Shown: positions 1 through 7,484, counted from the stretch's first letter. The stretch is DNA of 15,063 nt from Gammaproteobacteria bacterium (GCA_028282395.1 JANQHY010000247.1:1-15063), one strand, 5' to 3'. Notes: generated from the letters alone by a model not told the origin. A program made the numbers and translations.

Positions 1-263
1 GTAAGATTGGCATTAGCCATTCCTTCTGGACGTAAATGTACCGTACCCTCAATCTGCAAGACATATTCATTGCGCACAGTATCAGCAATAGCAAAGACAT
101 CAGCTTGATCAGGGTTACATACTACCTGCAACAGCCCTTTGCAGTCGCGCATATCAAGAAAAATCACGCCACCATGGTCGCGTCGCCGGTGAACCCAGCC
201 ACATACCTTAACTGACTGCTCTAACAATGCCTCAGTCACTTCGCCACAATAGTGGCTACGCAT
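1..263 (-). CDS. aspS: Aspartyl-tRNA synthetase, N-terminal part (runs off the window)
   Basis: This is the cytoplasmic enzyme that charges tRNA(Asp) with aspartate using ATP. Only the N-terminal OB-fold anticodon-binding domain is inside the window. The translated start MRSHYCGEV, then [20 protein letters not shown] and a LLQVVCNPD stretch, is the classic bacterial AspRS beginning. I chose the ATG at 263 because family members begin M-R-x-x-Y-C-G, and AAGG lies five bases before it. A second in-frame ATG at 275 would add four residues (MKVE) and has its own GAGG, so it is a real alternative. The gene is on the same strand as the FmdB and DUF502 genes at 1630-2600, to which it is commonly adjacent in related bacteria as far as I recall, but here a plus-strand orphan gene separates them. 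The C-terminal catalytic domain is not visible. Confidence 0.95.
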   Translation of the reverse strand, partial: MRSHYCGEVTEALLEQSVKVCGWVHRRRDHGGVIFLDMRDCKGLLQVVCNPDQADVFAIADTVRNEYVLQIEGTVHLRPEGMANANL

Positions 264-275
264 CTCTACCTTCAT

Positions 276-724
276 AACCGCCTCATTTATACTGTTTTTC
301 AGAGCTATTGATATTACGCATAGACCCCTCTAAGTGCAAGAGTTAGAACCAACCTCACCACCCCCGGCCAAAATTGTCCATTATATTGACATATACTCGT
401 TAACACCACTTTCTTCAATGAAAGTTATAACTTATTTATGAGTAAGATAAAATTTATTTTTGGGTAGATTTATTTTGAATGCCGACATAGGCTACTATAT
501 TACAAAATAATACTGCATAATTTCATCCCCGCATTAACTCATATATCAACATAACAAATTGACATACACTTTCCTCAATCAGAATCACCGCGATAACGTC
601 TAATTTTCAGGGGTGATTTATTAAATCAAATCATTTCTCATTTGCTTTTTCATGATTGTTAACCTATTTTTACCCTACTCGTTAATTTCATTAAACCCAT
701 TTTAGATAATAAGAGGAGAATAAT
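276..724. other. AT-rich intergenic region between aspS and the orphan gene
   Basis: No convincing gene is seen here. The region must hold the promoters of aspS (minus) and of the 725-1615 gene (plus). A perfect minus-strand TATAAT lies at 385-380, about 110 bases before the aspS start, without a good -35. TTGACA occurs on the plus strand at 386-391 and 559-564, again without matching -10 boxes at standard spacing. The two TTGACA copies belong to an imperfect repeat (see findings). Immediately before the orphan gene, TAGATAAT (703-710) could be a -10 element. No tRNA or clear terminator was found. Confidence 0.5.
380..385 (-). promoter_or_regulatory. Candidate -10 box of the aspS promoter
   Basis: The minus strand reads TATAAT, a perfect sigma-70 -10 hexamer. 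No recognisable TTGACA lies 16-18 bases upstream, so the promoter call rests on one box only. Transcription from here would give a leader of roughly 100 bases before aspS. Confidence 0.3.
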
Positions 725-1615
725 ATGTTTAAAAAGATTTTTGGTGAAAAGAGATTCACTTTTAAAGAAAATGTTATTGATTGGGAAACAGTCAAAGAGC
801 AAAAGGCATCCGATATCGTCATCTTCAAATCTATCCCCAATGAGAACAATCGGAAGAAAAAAGATACAAACCATAGAAAAAAGGCCAAACCAAAAAAAAA
901 TAGCTACTATCTGTTAACGAATCTAAGAACGAATGATGTCCTGAGAAATCAACACACCTGCCCAAGGAAAGCAAATGACCGTGTAAAACTCGCGACAGTA
1001 AAAGACTTAAATAAAAAGCAACTCTCGCTCTTCATTGACCCAGAAGATAACAATCAACTAAAAGAGACTGAAGAGTTAGAGATGATTGAGAATAATCAAG
1101 AGAGCTTAAACATTTTGAATTCCATTCCCTGGTCCCCAGAAATCGATCTCAATAAAAATGACAACATAAACAAAAATTATAATCAAATTGCCGTCGATAC
1201 TATGACAACAATAAGAGATGACATAAAAAAGACAGAATTTGAGATGGTTGGCAATGGCAAGCATTATACTAACACAGAAAAAAATCACGACCAACATGTT
1301 CCGAAAGGCATAAACTATACGCTTGAGAAACTTGACGAACTCGGTAAAAAATCACCTAACATTAATTCAGATGATATCGATGAGACTTATAAAAAACTTC
1401 ATCGCCATTTGGCACCAAAATGTAACTCAAGCTGGAAACGCTACGAAAGTACTGCTAATGACTACAAAACTATCATTAAAAAATTCAGCGGTATCACTTC
1501 ACCAATAGCCATTTGGAAAAGCCAACAAACAGATAAAAAAATAGACTTAACATCGCCAGAACCAACGCCGGCGCCACTGACACCAAGATCACAAACGTTA
1601 CTGGAACTGAAATAA
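725..1615 (+). CDS. Unrecognised Lys/Asn-rich orphan protein, possible secreted effector
   Basis: This 296-residue protein belongs to no family I recognise. A good ribosome site (AGAGGAG, six bases before ATG) supports the start. The protein is hydrophilic, rich in Lys, Asn, Asp and Glu, and has no signal peptide or membrane segment. Residues 43-58 form a very basic patch (RKKK...RKKAKPKK) resembling a bipartite nuclear localisation signal. Residues 106-122 are acidic. The tail (about 277-288) is Pro/Thr-rich (SPEPTPAPLTPR), ending LLELK. Residues 216-222 (DDIDETY) recur in the giant protein at 8275-13554. The DNA is visibly more A-rich than neighbouring genes, suggesting transfer or relaxed composition. 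It runs opposite to its neighbours, splits aspS from DUF502/FmdB and converges on DUF502 with only 14 bases between stops. A role as a translocated effector is inference; it could also be an unrelated lineage-specific gene. Confidence 0.75.
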   Translation: MFKKIFGEKRFTFKENVIDWETVKEQKASDIVIFKSIPNENNRKKKDTNHRKKAKPKKNSYYLLTNLRTNDVLRNQHTCPRKANDRVKLATVKDLNKKQLSLFIDPEDNNQLKETEELEMIENNQESLNILNSIPWSPEIDLNKNDNINKNYNQIAVDTMTTIRDDIKKTEFEMVGNGKHYTNTEKNHDQHVPKGINYTLEKLDELGKKSPNINSDDIDETYKKLHRHLAPKCNSSWKRYESTANDYKTIIKKFSGITSPIAIWKSQQTDKKIDLTSPEPTPAPLTPRSQTLLELK

Positions 1616-1629
1616 ACCATTTAATCGCG

Positions 1630-2289
1630 TTAAGATTGCGGCAATTCAGTAGGTGGCTGTTTTGCCGCTTCACCATCAGGCGGCTGAATAACGCCGAGTG
1701 AAATAACCATTTTCAGTGCTGCATCGACATTAACATTCAGCGCACGAGTATGACTCTCTGGAACAAAAATCAGAAAACCGGAAGTTGGGTTAGGTGTTGT
1801 TGGCACAAAGACTGCCAACATTTTCTCACCTGTCTGCTCATCAATATGGTGACAGTTGTCACTGGTTTGAAAGGAGATGCTCCATAATCCTTTACGTGGA
1901 TACTCAACTAATAACACTCGCCGAAAAGCTTGGCTATTAGATTTAAATAGGGTCTCCATCGTCTGCTTAATACCGGCATAAATGGTACGCACTAATGGGA
2001 TACGCCCAATTAACTTATCCCATAGCTTAACTAATTGCCTACCAAGAAAATTGGTGGTTAACAGCCCCGTTATCAATAGTACCGCTAATGAGAAAATGAC
2101 GCCGGCCCCTGGCAAGCTAAACCCTAAAATCTCTTCCGGCTGATAGGCCTGTGGTAATAAACGCAAGCTGCTATCCAATAACTTAATTAGAAAATCAATA
2201 ATCCAGATAGTGGCTAAAATTGGTGCCCAAATTAATAATCCGGTAATAAAATACTTACGGATTTTCACCATGACCTTACCCATCAACAT
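1630..2289 (-). CDS. DUF502 family inner-membrane protein
   Basis: This 219-residue protein matches the DUF502 family of unknown function. Two hydrophobic segments lie near the N-terminus, at about residues 14-37 (TGLLIWAPILATIWIIDFL) and 55-82. A soluble domain follows, with the family hallmarks IPLVRTIYAGIKQ, a VLLVEYPRKG-like stretch and VFVPTTPNPTSGFL...VPES. The tail is Pro/Gln-rich. The start at 2289 is well supported: AGGAGG lies seven bases before it, and its ATG overlaps the FmdB stop (TGATG), implying translational coupling. The protein probably sits in the inner membrane with the C-terminal domain in the cytoplasm, but its biochemical role is not known. The neighbourhood with FmdB and aspS is a known grouping and gives no direct function. 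Confidence 0.93.
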   Translation of the reverse strand: MLMGKVMVKIRKYFITGLLIWAPILATIWIIDFLIKLLDSSLRLLPQAYQPEEILGFSLPGAGVIFSLAVLLITGLLTTNFLGRQLVKLWDKLIGRIPLVRTIYAGIKQTMETLFKSNSQAFRRVLLVEYPRKGLWSISFQTSDNCHHIDEQTGEKMLAVFVPTTPNPTSGFLIFVPESHTRALNVNVDAALKMVISLGVIQPPDGEAAKQPPTELPQS

Positions 2290-2600
2290 CAGACAGCCTC
2301 CTGGTCCTGTGTTGTTGCCGTTTTGCTGGCATCAGCAGGCGGTTCAGTTGTTGTTCCACTATCTCCATCACTATTCTCCTCTTTTGACACACTCTCTTTC
2401 TGCGACGATTTCTTACCATTATCACGAAAATCAGTGACATACCAACCACTACCTTTCAATTGAAAGCCGCTAGCAGAAACCAGTTTATTCAACGCATCAT
2501 GTTGACACTGGGGACAAGTTTGCAATGGAGCATCGCTCATTTTCTGCAACTTATCAAATTGATGCTGACAATGGCTACAACGATATTCATAAATTGGCAT
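2289..2600 (-). CDS. FmdB-type zinc-ribbon protein
   Basis: A small zinc-ribbon protein of the FmdB/CxxC_CxxC_SSSS family, sometimes annotated as a regulator, with no firm function. The start MPIYEYRC is the family signature. Two CxxC pairs (Cys8/Cys11 and Cys29/Cys32) form the metal site, followed by the conserved SASGFQLKGSGWYVTDFR stretch. The C-terminal 40 or so residues are low-complexity Ser/Glu/Thr/Ala/Lys, as usual in the family. I chose the ATG at 2600 because homologues begin MPIYEY and GAGG lies nine bases upstream. An ATG at 2606 would add Met-Ser but leaves only three bases after the GAGG. The stop overlaps the DUF502 start by one base, so the two are almost certainly co-translated. 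Confidence 0.93.
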   Translation of the reverse strand: MPIYEYRCSHCQHQFDKLQKMSDAPLQTCPQCQHDALNKLVSASGFQLKGSGWYVTDFRDNGKKSSQKESVSKEENSDGDSGTTTEPPADASKTATTQDQEAV

Positions 2601-2650
2601 ACTCATTTACCTCATCTAGTTAGTTAGATTATTGTTTTTTTGACGCGCCT

Positions 2651-2679
2651 ATTATACTCAGGAACGTACACGAAATAAA
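2651..2679 (-). promoter_or_regulatory. Candidate promoter upstream of the FmdB-DUF502 pair
   Basis: In the 74-base gap after miaA the minus strand carries a perfect TATAAT (2656-2651). A weak -35, TTTATT, lies 17 bases upstream (2679-2674). This would let FmdB-DUF502 be expressed apart from the mutL-miaA cluster. The -10 is strong but the -35 only partly fits. Confidence 0.45.
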
Positions 2680-2680
2680 G

Positions 2681-3601
2681 TCAGCCTTGTTGGCGTAGAT
2701 AATTAGCCACCTGTTGGGCAACATCGTCTGCCTGGCTGTTAAAGTAGATCGCCCCAGGCCAGCGCCGCAGCCATGTCATCTGCCGTTTGGCCAACTGACA
2801 GGTAGCAATAATCGCTCTATCAACCATCTGCTCATAACTCAATCGCCCAGCCAAATAGTCCCATACTTGGCGATAGCCCACCGCCCGCAGGGCTGGCAAC
2901 TCTGCATCGATATCACTACGCTGATAAAGCGCCTTGACCTCGTCAACCAGCCCTGCAGCAAGCATCTGCTTAAAACGTTTGGCAATCACACGACGCAATG
3001 CCTCTCGATCAGCAGGAAAGAGGACAATATTGACGAATTCCCATGCGACAGGTGTTGTCGCCTGTTGCTGTAGTTCTGTCAGCGTCTTGCCACTAATTTG
3101 GTAAACTTCTAATGCCCGCTGTAAGCGCTGTGGATCATTGGCATGAATCCGCGCTGCTGCCGTTGGATCAATCTGCTCTAATTGCTGATGCAGTGCGGGC
3201 CAGCCCAGCTTAGCTGCTTCAGCGCTAATTTTCGCTCGCAGAACTGGATCTGCAGCCGGTAATGGCGATAACCCCTGCTGCAGTGCTTTAAAATAGAGCA
3301 TCGTTCCGCCTACTAATAGCGGCATCCTTCCAGCTTTAAGTATTGCTGCGATCTCTCTGTTGGCATCATCACAAAAATCGGCAGCAGAGTAAGGTTGATT
3401 CGGTTCGCGTAGATTAATAAGCCGGTGTGGTGCCTGCTGTAACTCTTCAGCACTCGGCTTGGCACTACCAATATCGAGGTGGCGATAGACCATTGCAGAA
3501 TCAACACTGACAATATCACAAGCCAACTGCTGACTAAGTTGACACGCAATTGCCGTCTTACCGCTGGCAGTGGGACCCATTAAACAGATAACCTGTGACA
3601 A
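2681..3601 (-). CDS. miaA: tRNA dimethylallyltransferase MiaA
   Basis: This enzyme adds a dimethylallyl group to A37 of tRNAs reading UNN codons, the first step toward ms2i6A. The 306-residue length is typical. The P-loop GPTASGKT is at residues 9-16. DSAMVYRHLDIGSAKP (substrate-binding DSxxVYR region), LVGGTMLYFKALQQGL, NDPQRLQRALEVYQ and the ALRAVGYRQVWDYL stretch near the C-terminus follow in the expected order. The start is unusual: an in-frame stop lies one codon upstream, and the first usable codon is TTG at 3601, preceded by GGAGG at good spacing inside the mutL end. The only downstream ATG in reach is one codon before the P-loop and would cut off the first strand. Three bases separate it from the mutL stop. 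hfq, which often follows miaA, is absent here. Confidence 0.96.
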   Translation of the reverse strand: MSQVICLMGPTASGKTAIACQLSQQLACDIVSVDSAMVYRHLDIGSAKPSAEELQQAPHRLINLREPNQPYSAADFCDDANREIAAILKAGRMPLLVGGTMLYFKALQQGLSPLPAADPVLRAKISAEAAKLGWPALHQQLEQIDPTAAARIHANDPQRLQRALEVYQISGKTLTELQQQATTPVAWEFVNIVLFPADREALRRVIAKRFKQMLAAGLVDEVKALYQRSDIDAELPALRAVGYRQVWDYLAGRLSYEQMVDRAIIATCQLAKRQMTWLRRWPGAIYFNSQADDVAQQVANYLRQQG

Positions 3602-3604
3602 ACG

Positions 3605-5554
3605 TTACCTCCCACGCAGAAAAAGTTTATCCAGCTCCTGCAGGGACATTATTCGCCAAGTTGGGCGCCCATGATTGCATTCACCGCTATGAGCAGTCTG
3701 CTCCATCTGCCGTAATAGCGCATTCATCTCAATAACTGTCAATTTACGATTAGCGCGCACTGCATAGTGGCAAGCACGTGTTGATAACATCTCATGAATC
3801 TGTCTAGCAATACGGTCACTATCACCACAAACCAAACAGTCACAAAGTAAATCGCGAATTAATTGCTCACTGTCAACTTCTTTCAACAAACTGGGCAATT
3901 GGCGCACAACCAGCGTGTCAGGTCCGATACGCTGCAACGTAATGGCAAATTGCTCAAATGTCTGTTGGTAAATTTCAGCACAGTTAGCCTCCTGTTCATT
4001 GACTTTTAGCGTCAGTGGTACTAATAACGGCTGTGCTTGCAACGTCTCAGTAGCCAGTGACTGTTTCAGCTTTTCATAGAGTATCCGTTCATGAGCGGCG
4101 TGCATATCAACAATCACTAAGCCGTCACGATTCTGCGCCAAAATGTAAACGCCATGTAGCTGCGCTAAAGCATATCCAAGCGGTGGCACTACTTCATCAT
4201 CAGGTAATACAGCTACCGCCGCTCCATACTGTTCAACAGCATTACTCGACTCCGCTGCGAAAACCCTCTCCCCTGAACTTTGCGCCACTTGTGGGAGGGG
4301 AGAATTTGCTACAATGCTTTCCTCTCTCTGCTTCTCGCTCACTTCTGAAAGAGGCGCAATAGACGCCATTTCCTCCGCTTGTGGCAGAGGAGTTGGCGAA
4401 GAGGGTGCTAAAGTCTGATACAATGCCATCTCGCGTTGGGTTACTGCTGGAGCAACTGCCGGTGCTTTGTTATCTGCTACCACTGTTGTCGCTTTGGCAC
4501 CAAACTGCTGTGCTGTCATCTGACGCCCGGCACTACCACTGCCTTGCTGTTCAGCCAATACCTCTTTAATTCGCCGTGAAATAAACTCATAAACCAGATT
4601 GCCATTGCAGAAACGCACTTCAAGCTTTTGTGGATGGGCATTCACATCAACTTCATTATGCGGCATATCCAGAAATAGTACAAAAGCGGGAAAACGACCA
4701 TGATAGAGTACATCCTGGTAAGCGCGTTTGATCGCATGGTTGACTAATTTATCGCGCACGATACGGCCATTCACATAAAAATACTGTAGATCAGACTGAC
4801 TACGCGAAAAACTCGGCTCCGCAATCCACCCACACAACTTCAATCCAGTCGCACTAAAGTCTACATAGAGCGCATGACGCATAAACTCATCGCCACACAA
4901 TAACGCCACACGCTTTTCGCGCTCCGCTTCCGTCGCAGCAATCGGCAATTGAAAAATTTTCCGTTCATTATGTGTTAGCGTAAACGCTGTATCAAAATGG
5001 GCAAGTGCGATACGCTTGACTGCGGTTTCAATGTGGGTAAACTCTGTCCGCTCTTTACGTAAGAATCTGCGCCGCGCTGGGGTATTAAAAAATAGATCAC
5101 GTACCGCAATGGTTGTCCCACAACGATGGGGTGCTGGAGTAATATCATCGCCCTTTGCTTCCCCTTCACTGCATAAACGCCAACCGTGACCACTATCATC
5201 TGTTGCCGATGTTAATTGCAGGCGTGATACAGCTCCAATACTCGCTAATGCTTCGCCGCGAAATCCTAATGTCGCAATCGCTTCAAGATCGGCTTGAGAT
5301 TTAATTTTACTGGTAGCATGACGATTAAGCGCTAATGCTAGATCGGCTTTATGAATTCCCGTGCCATCATCACTAATCTGCATTAAACGTAAACCACCTT
5401 TAGCAATGGTGATATCGATGTGGCGACTACCCGCATCAAGACTATTTTCAATCAACTCTTTAATAACTGATGCTGGGCGCTCAACCACTTCACCGGCAGC
5501 AATCTGGTTTGCTAATAATGGATTTAACAATTCAATTCTTGGCAGCGTTGCCAT
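3605..5554 (-). CDS. mutL: DNA mismatch repair protein MutL, endonuclease type
   Basis: MutL is an ATPase linking MutS mismatch recognition to strand cleavage. The N-terminal GHKL ATPase shows NQIAAGEVVERPASVIKEL, ENSLDAG, DDGTGI, HATSK and LGFRGEALASI. A variable Ala/Ser/Pro/Glu linker spans about residues 335-455. The C-terminal dimerisation domain carries DMHAAHERILYE (about 483-494) and CNHGRP (626-631), the metal-binding endonuclease motifs of MutL proteins that nick DNA themselves and are lost in mutH-bearing enterics. I chose the ATG at 5554 (649 residues) because GGGGGAAGG lies just before it; an ATG at 5581 would add nine residues, overlapping tsaE. The tsaE stop is ten bases upstream and miaA starts three bases downstream, so this is an operon gene. 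amiB, frequent between tsaE and mutL, is missing. Confidence 0.97.
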   Translation of the reverse strand: MATLPRIELLNPLLANQIAAGEVVERPASVIKELIENSLDAGSRHIDITIAKGGLRLMQISDDGTGIHKADLALALNRHATSKIKSQADLEAIATLGFRGEALASIGAVSRLQLTSATDDSGHGWRLCSEGEAKGDDITPAPHRCGTTIAVRDLFFNTPARRRFLRKERTEFTHIETAVKRIALAHFDTAFTLTHNERKIFQLPIAATEAEREKRVALLCGDEFMRHALYVDFSATGLKLCGWIAEPSFSRSQSDLQYFYVNGRIVRDKLVNHAIKRAYQDVLYHGRFPAFVLFLDMPHNEVDVNAHPQKLEVRFCNGNLVYEFISRRIKEVLAEQQGSGSAGRQMTAQQFGAKATTVVADNKAPAVAPAVTQREMALYQTLAPSSPTPLPQAEEMASIAPLSEVSEKQREESIVANSPLPQVAQSSGERVFAAESSNAVEQYGAAVAVLPDDEVVPPLGYALAQLHGVYILAQNRDGLVIVDMHAAHERILYEKLKQSLATETLQAQPLLVPLTLKVNEQEANCAEIYQQTFEQFAITLQRIGPDTLVVRQLPSLLKEVDSEQLIRDLLCDCLVCGDSDRIARQIHEMLSTRACHYAVRANRKLTVIEMNALLRQMEQTAHSGECNHGRPTWRIMSLQELDKLFLRGR

Positions 5555-5564
5555 CACCTTCCCC

Positions 5565-6047
5565 CTACACACTGTGCTCAAATGCTGTGGCCGCTGCCAT
5601 CAGTGGCGCCAATTCGCTCTGCAGCGTTAACTGCCGTGTCTGCTCTCCGACCACGTCAATCATACAGTGGAGATCTGCAGCTGGCAATGCGCCTTGTCCC
5701 CGTTCGGGCCACTCAACCAGAAGTAGTGTTCTACTATCAAGATAGTCACGCAATCCTAGCATCTCCACCTCATCAACGGAGGCCAAACGATAAAGATCAA
5801 TATGACAAACCGTTTCGATGGTTTTCACCCTGTCGCCTAACTCATAAAGCTCAATTAATGCATAGGTAGGACTCCGCACAACACCTTGCCAACCCAATGC
5901 CCGCAGAATGCCACGCACTAATGTAGTTTTACCCGCACCTAACTCACCTTGCAGTGTAACAACACTTGGCACAGGCAGATGACTCGCTAGCAGTTGGCCA
6001 AATGCCATCATCGCTGCTTCATCAGGAATTGTCACGCTCTGTTTCAT
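5565..6047 (-). CDS. tsaE: tRNA threonylcarbamoyladenosine biosynthesis ATPase TsaE
   Basis: TsaE is the P-loop ATPase that works with TsaB and TsaD to make t6A at position 37 of ANN-decoding tRNAs. The 160-residue length fits. The Walker A motif GELGAGKTT is at residues 34-42, SPTY at 59-62, HIDLYRL at 82-88 and the VEWPERG motif at 111-117. The ATG overlaps the nnrD stop in an ATGA arrangement and has no strong ribosome site of its own, so translation probably depends on coupling to nnrD. The neighbourhood nnr-tsaE-mutL-miaA is well known. Confidence 0.96.
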   Translation of the reverse strand: MKQSVTIPDEAAMMAFGQLLASHLPVPSVVTLQGELGAGKTTLVRGILRALGWQGVVRSPTYALIELYELGDRVKTIETVCHIDLYRLASVDEVEMLGLRDYLDSRTLLLVEWPERGQGALPAADLHCMIDVVGEQTRQLTLQSELAPLMAAATAFEHSV

Positions 6048-6856
6048 CGACCATTCACAACTTGGCGCAGATAAGGAAGCAGATCACTGGCAAGCAAGCC
6101 ACGCTCACCGCCCTGCTCAGCAGCAAGATCTCCCGCCCGGGCATGAAGTGCCACACCACAGCTGGCTGCATCAGACAAATTGAATCCTTGCGCCAATAAC
6201 CCGCCAATGATACCGGATAGCAGGTCGCCCATGCCGCCAGAGGCCATGCCAGGATTCCCTTCGTCACAACAATCAATTTTGTCAGTGCCATCGACTACCA
6301 GCGTTCCAGCTCCCTTTAAAACAATGACACCACCATAACGATGCTGTAGTGACAAGGCTGCCTTATTACGGTCTTGTTGAATCGTACTATTATCGCAATT
6401 TAATAGTCGTGCTGCTTCGCCTGGGTGCGGCGTTAAAATCCAATTATCTTGTCGCTTTGGCTCCTGACTCAACAGATTAAGCGCATCCGCATCAAGCAGT
6501 AACGGCTTCTCACACTCCAACACACTATTTAGAAGTTTATGTGCCCAAACGGTTTGCCCTAATCCAGGTCCAATAACGATTGTTGTCACACGCTCAAGCA
6601 GTACCTGTAAATCATTCGCATTAATCAGCGCAAAAGTCATAATCTCTGGTTGCTGCAAATTAATCAGTGGCGCGTGATCGGGCCGTGTTGCCACAGTGAC
6701 CAAGCCGGTACCAATACGTGCGGCTGCCAATGCCGCTAAACGCACTGAGCCACTAAGACCATGGTCACCACCAATTATCAATAGATGGCCAAAATCTCCT
6801 TTATGGGCGTCACGCTTGCGCGCTGGCAACAGTGAACGATAATCATCAAAATTCAT
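6044..6856 (-). CDS. nnrD: ADP-dependent NAD(P)H-hydrate dehydratase (separate NnrD)
   Basis: This enzyme dehydrates S-NAD(P)HX, damaged NAD(P)H, back to NAD(P)H using ADP in bacteria. The 270-residue ribokinase-like domain starts with LLPARKRDAHKGDFG and LLIIGGDHGLSG. It continues with GPGLG (96-100), LDADALN (121-127), TPHPGEAARL (142-151) and the GNPGMASGGMGDLLSG nucleotide-binding loop (200-215). I chose the ATG at 6856 because GGAGGAG precedes it at ideal spacing and the protein then begins at the normal linker. The open frame extends to 6916 but those residues look like out-of-frame nnrE. In most bacteria this domain is fused behind the epimerase; here it overlaps the nnrE end by 11 bases in another frame. 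Confidence 0.95.
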   Translation of the reverse strand: MNFDDYRSLLPARKRDAHKGDFGHLLIIGGDHGLSGSVRLAALAAARIGTGLVTVATRPDHAPLINLQQPEIMTFALINANDLQVLLERVTTIVIGPGLGQTVWAHKLLNSVLECEKPLLLDADALNLLSQEPKRQDNWILTPHPGEAARLLNCDNSTIQQDRNKAALSLQHRYGGVIVLKGAGTLVVDGTDKIDCCDEGNPGMASGGMGDLLSGIIGGLLAQGFNLSDAASCGVALHARAGDLAAEQGGERGLLASDLLPYLRQVVNGR

Positions 6857-7484
6857 AAAGCTCCTCCGGCAAATCAAGTGAACAGCAGATGATTTCACCA
6901 CAATAGTCAACACCACTGTTTACCACCATCCCCTGTTTTACGCCAATAAAAGTAACCGTGCTATCAGCTTTGACAGCGACATTTGTGACAATACCCTTAT
7001 CCGCCTCGAGTCCAGAAGGAATATCGAGGGCCAAAACAGGACAGTCGAGAGAATTTATCACCTCAATTGCTGTGGCAACTTCCGCACGTAATTCGCCACG
7101 CAAACCAATACCCAACAATGCATCAACAGCCAAATCGACATCAAATTTCTCTTCAGGATCAAATGGCTTCATCTCCACCTGCTGTTGCCGGCACGCTTTA
7201 AATGCATGATGCGCTTCATCACGCAGACTATTCGTATCACCAAGGTAACGCACGCAAACATCCAGGCCAGCAATTTTAGCCAACCGTGCCACCACATAAC
7301 CATCACCACCATTATTACCACTACCACAAAAAAGTACGATGCTGCGTGCCTGCGACCATTTATGTACCAGATGGCTAAATGCCGCTGCGCCAGCTCGGCG
7401 CATCATCTCATCGCCAGAAACCCCCTGGGCAATTGCCTGGTTCTCAATTGTGCGAATCTGCTGTTCACTATAAGTTGTCTGCAT
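6846..7484 (-). CDS. nnrE: NAD(P)H-hydrate epimerase (separate NnrE)
   Basis: This enzyme interconverts the R and S forms of hydrated NAD(P)H so that the NnrD dehydratase can repair both. The 212-residue Rossmann-like YjeF-N domain is complete. It has the GSGNNGGDGYVVAR loop (54-67), DALLGIGLRG (121-130, with the catalytic Asp region), LDIPSGL (153-159) and TVTFIGVKQG (176-185). It ends at LPEELYEF, where fused proteins would enter the linker to NnrD. The ATG at 7484 has GAGGAG five bases upstream. It is the first gene of the nnrE-nnrD-tsaE-mutL-miaA cluster, after a 97-base gap from birA. Confidence 0.95.
   Translation of the reverse strand: MQTTYSEQQIRTIENQAIAQGVSGDEMMRRAGAAAFSHLVHKWSQARSIVLFCGSGNNGGDGYVVARLAKIAGLDVCVRYLGDTNSLRDEAHHAFKACRQQQVEMKPFDPEEKFDVDLAVDALLGIGLRGELRAEVATAIEVINSLDCPVLALDIPSGLEADKGIVTNVAVKADSTVTFIGVKQGMVVNSGVDYCGEIICCSLDLPEELYEF

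Noticed and set aside
680..697. PmrA-like TTAAT direct repeat before the orphan gene
   Set aside because: TTAAT and TTAAA lie nine bases apart, which does not fit the spacing I recall for PmrA boxes; AT-rich DNA gives such matches by chance.
659..888. Two minus-strand frames of 65-71 codons over the start of the orphan gene
   Set aside because: They are hydrophobic shadow frames of an A-rich coding strand, with no ribosome site or family resemblance.
1613..1632. Bidirectional terminator between the orphan gene and DUF502
   Set aside because: Only 14 bases separate the stops and no inverted repeat or T-run is present there.
5555..5581. Upstream MutL start adding nine residues
   Set aside because: The ATG at 5554 has a strong GGGGGAAGG site and gives the family-typical start; the longer form overlaps tsaE.
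5361..5869. Overlapping plus-strand frames across mutL and tsaE
   Set aside because: They lie antisense to clear conserved genes and have no recognisable domain.
6857..6916. Extended NnrD N-terminus of 20 residues
   Set aside because: The residues are nnrE read in another frame and do not resemble the Nnr linker; the ATG at 6856 has a strong ribosome site.
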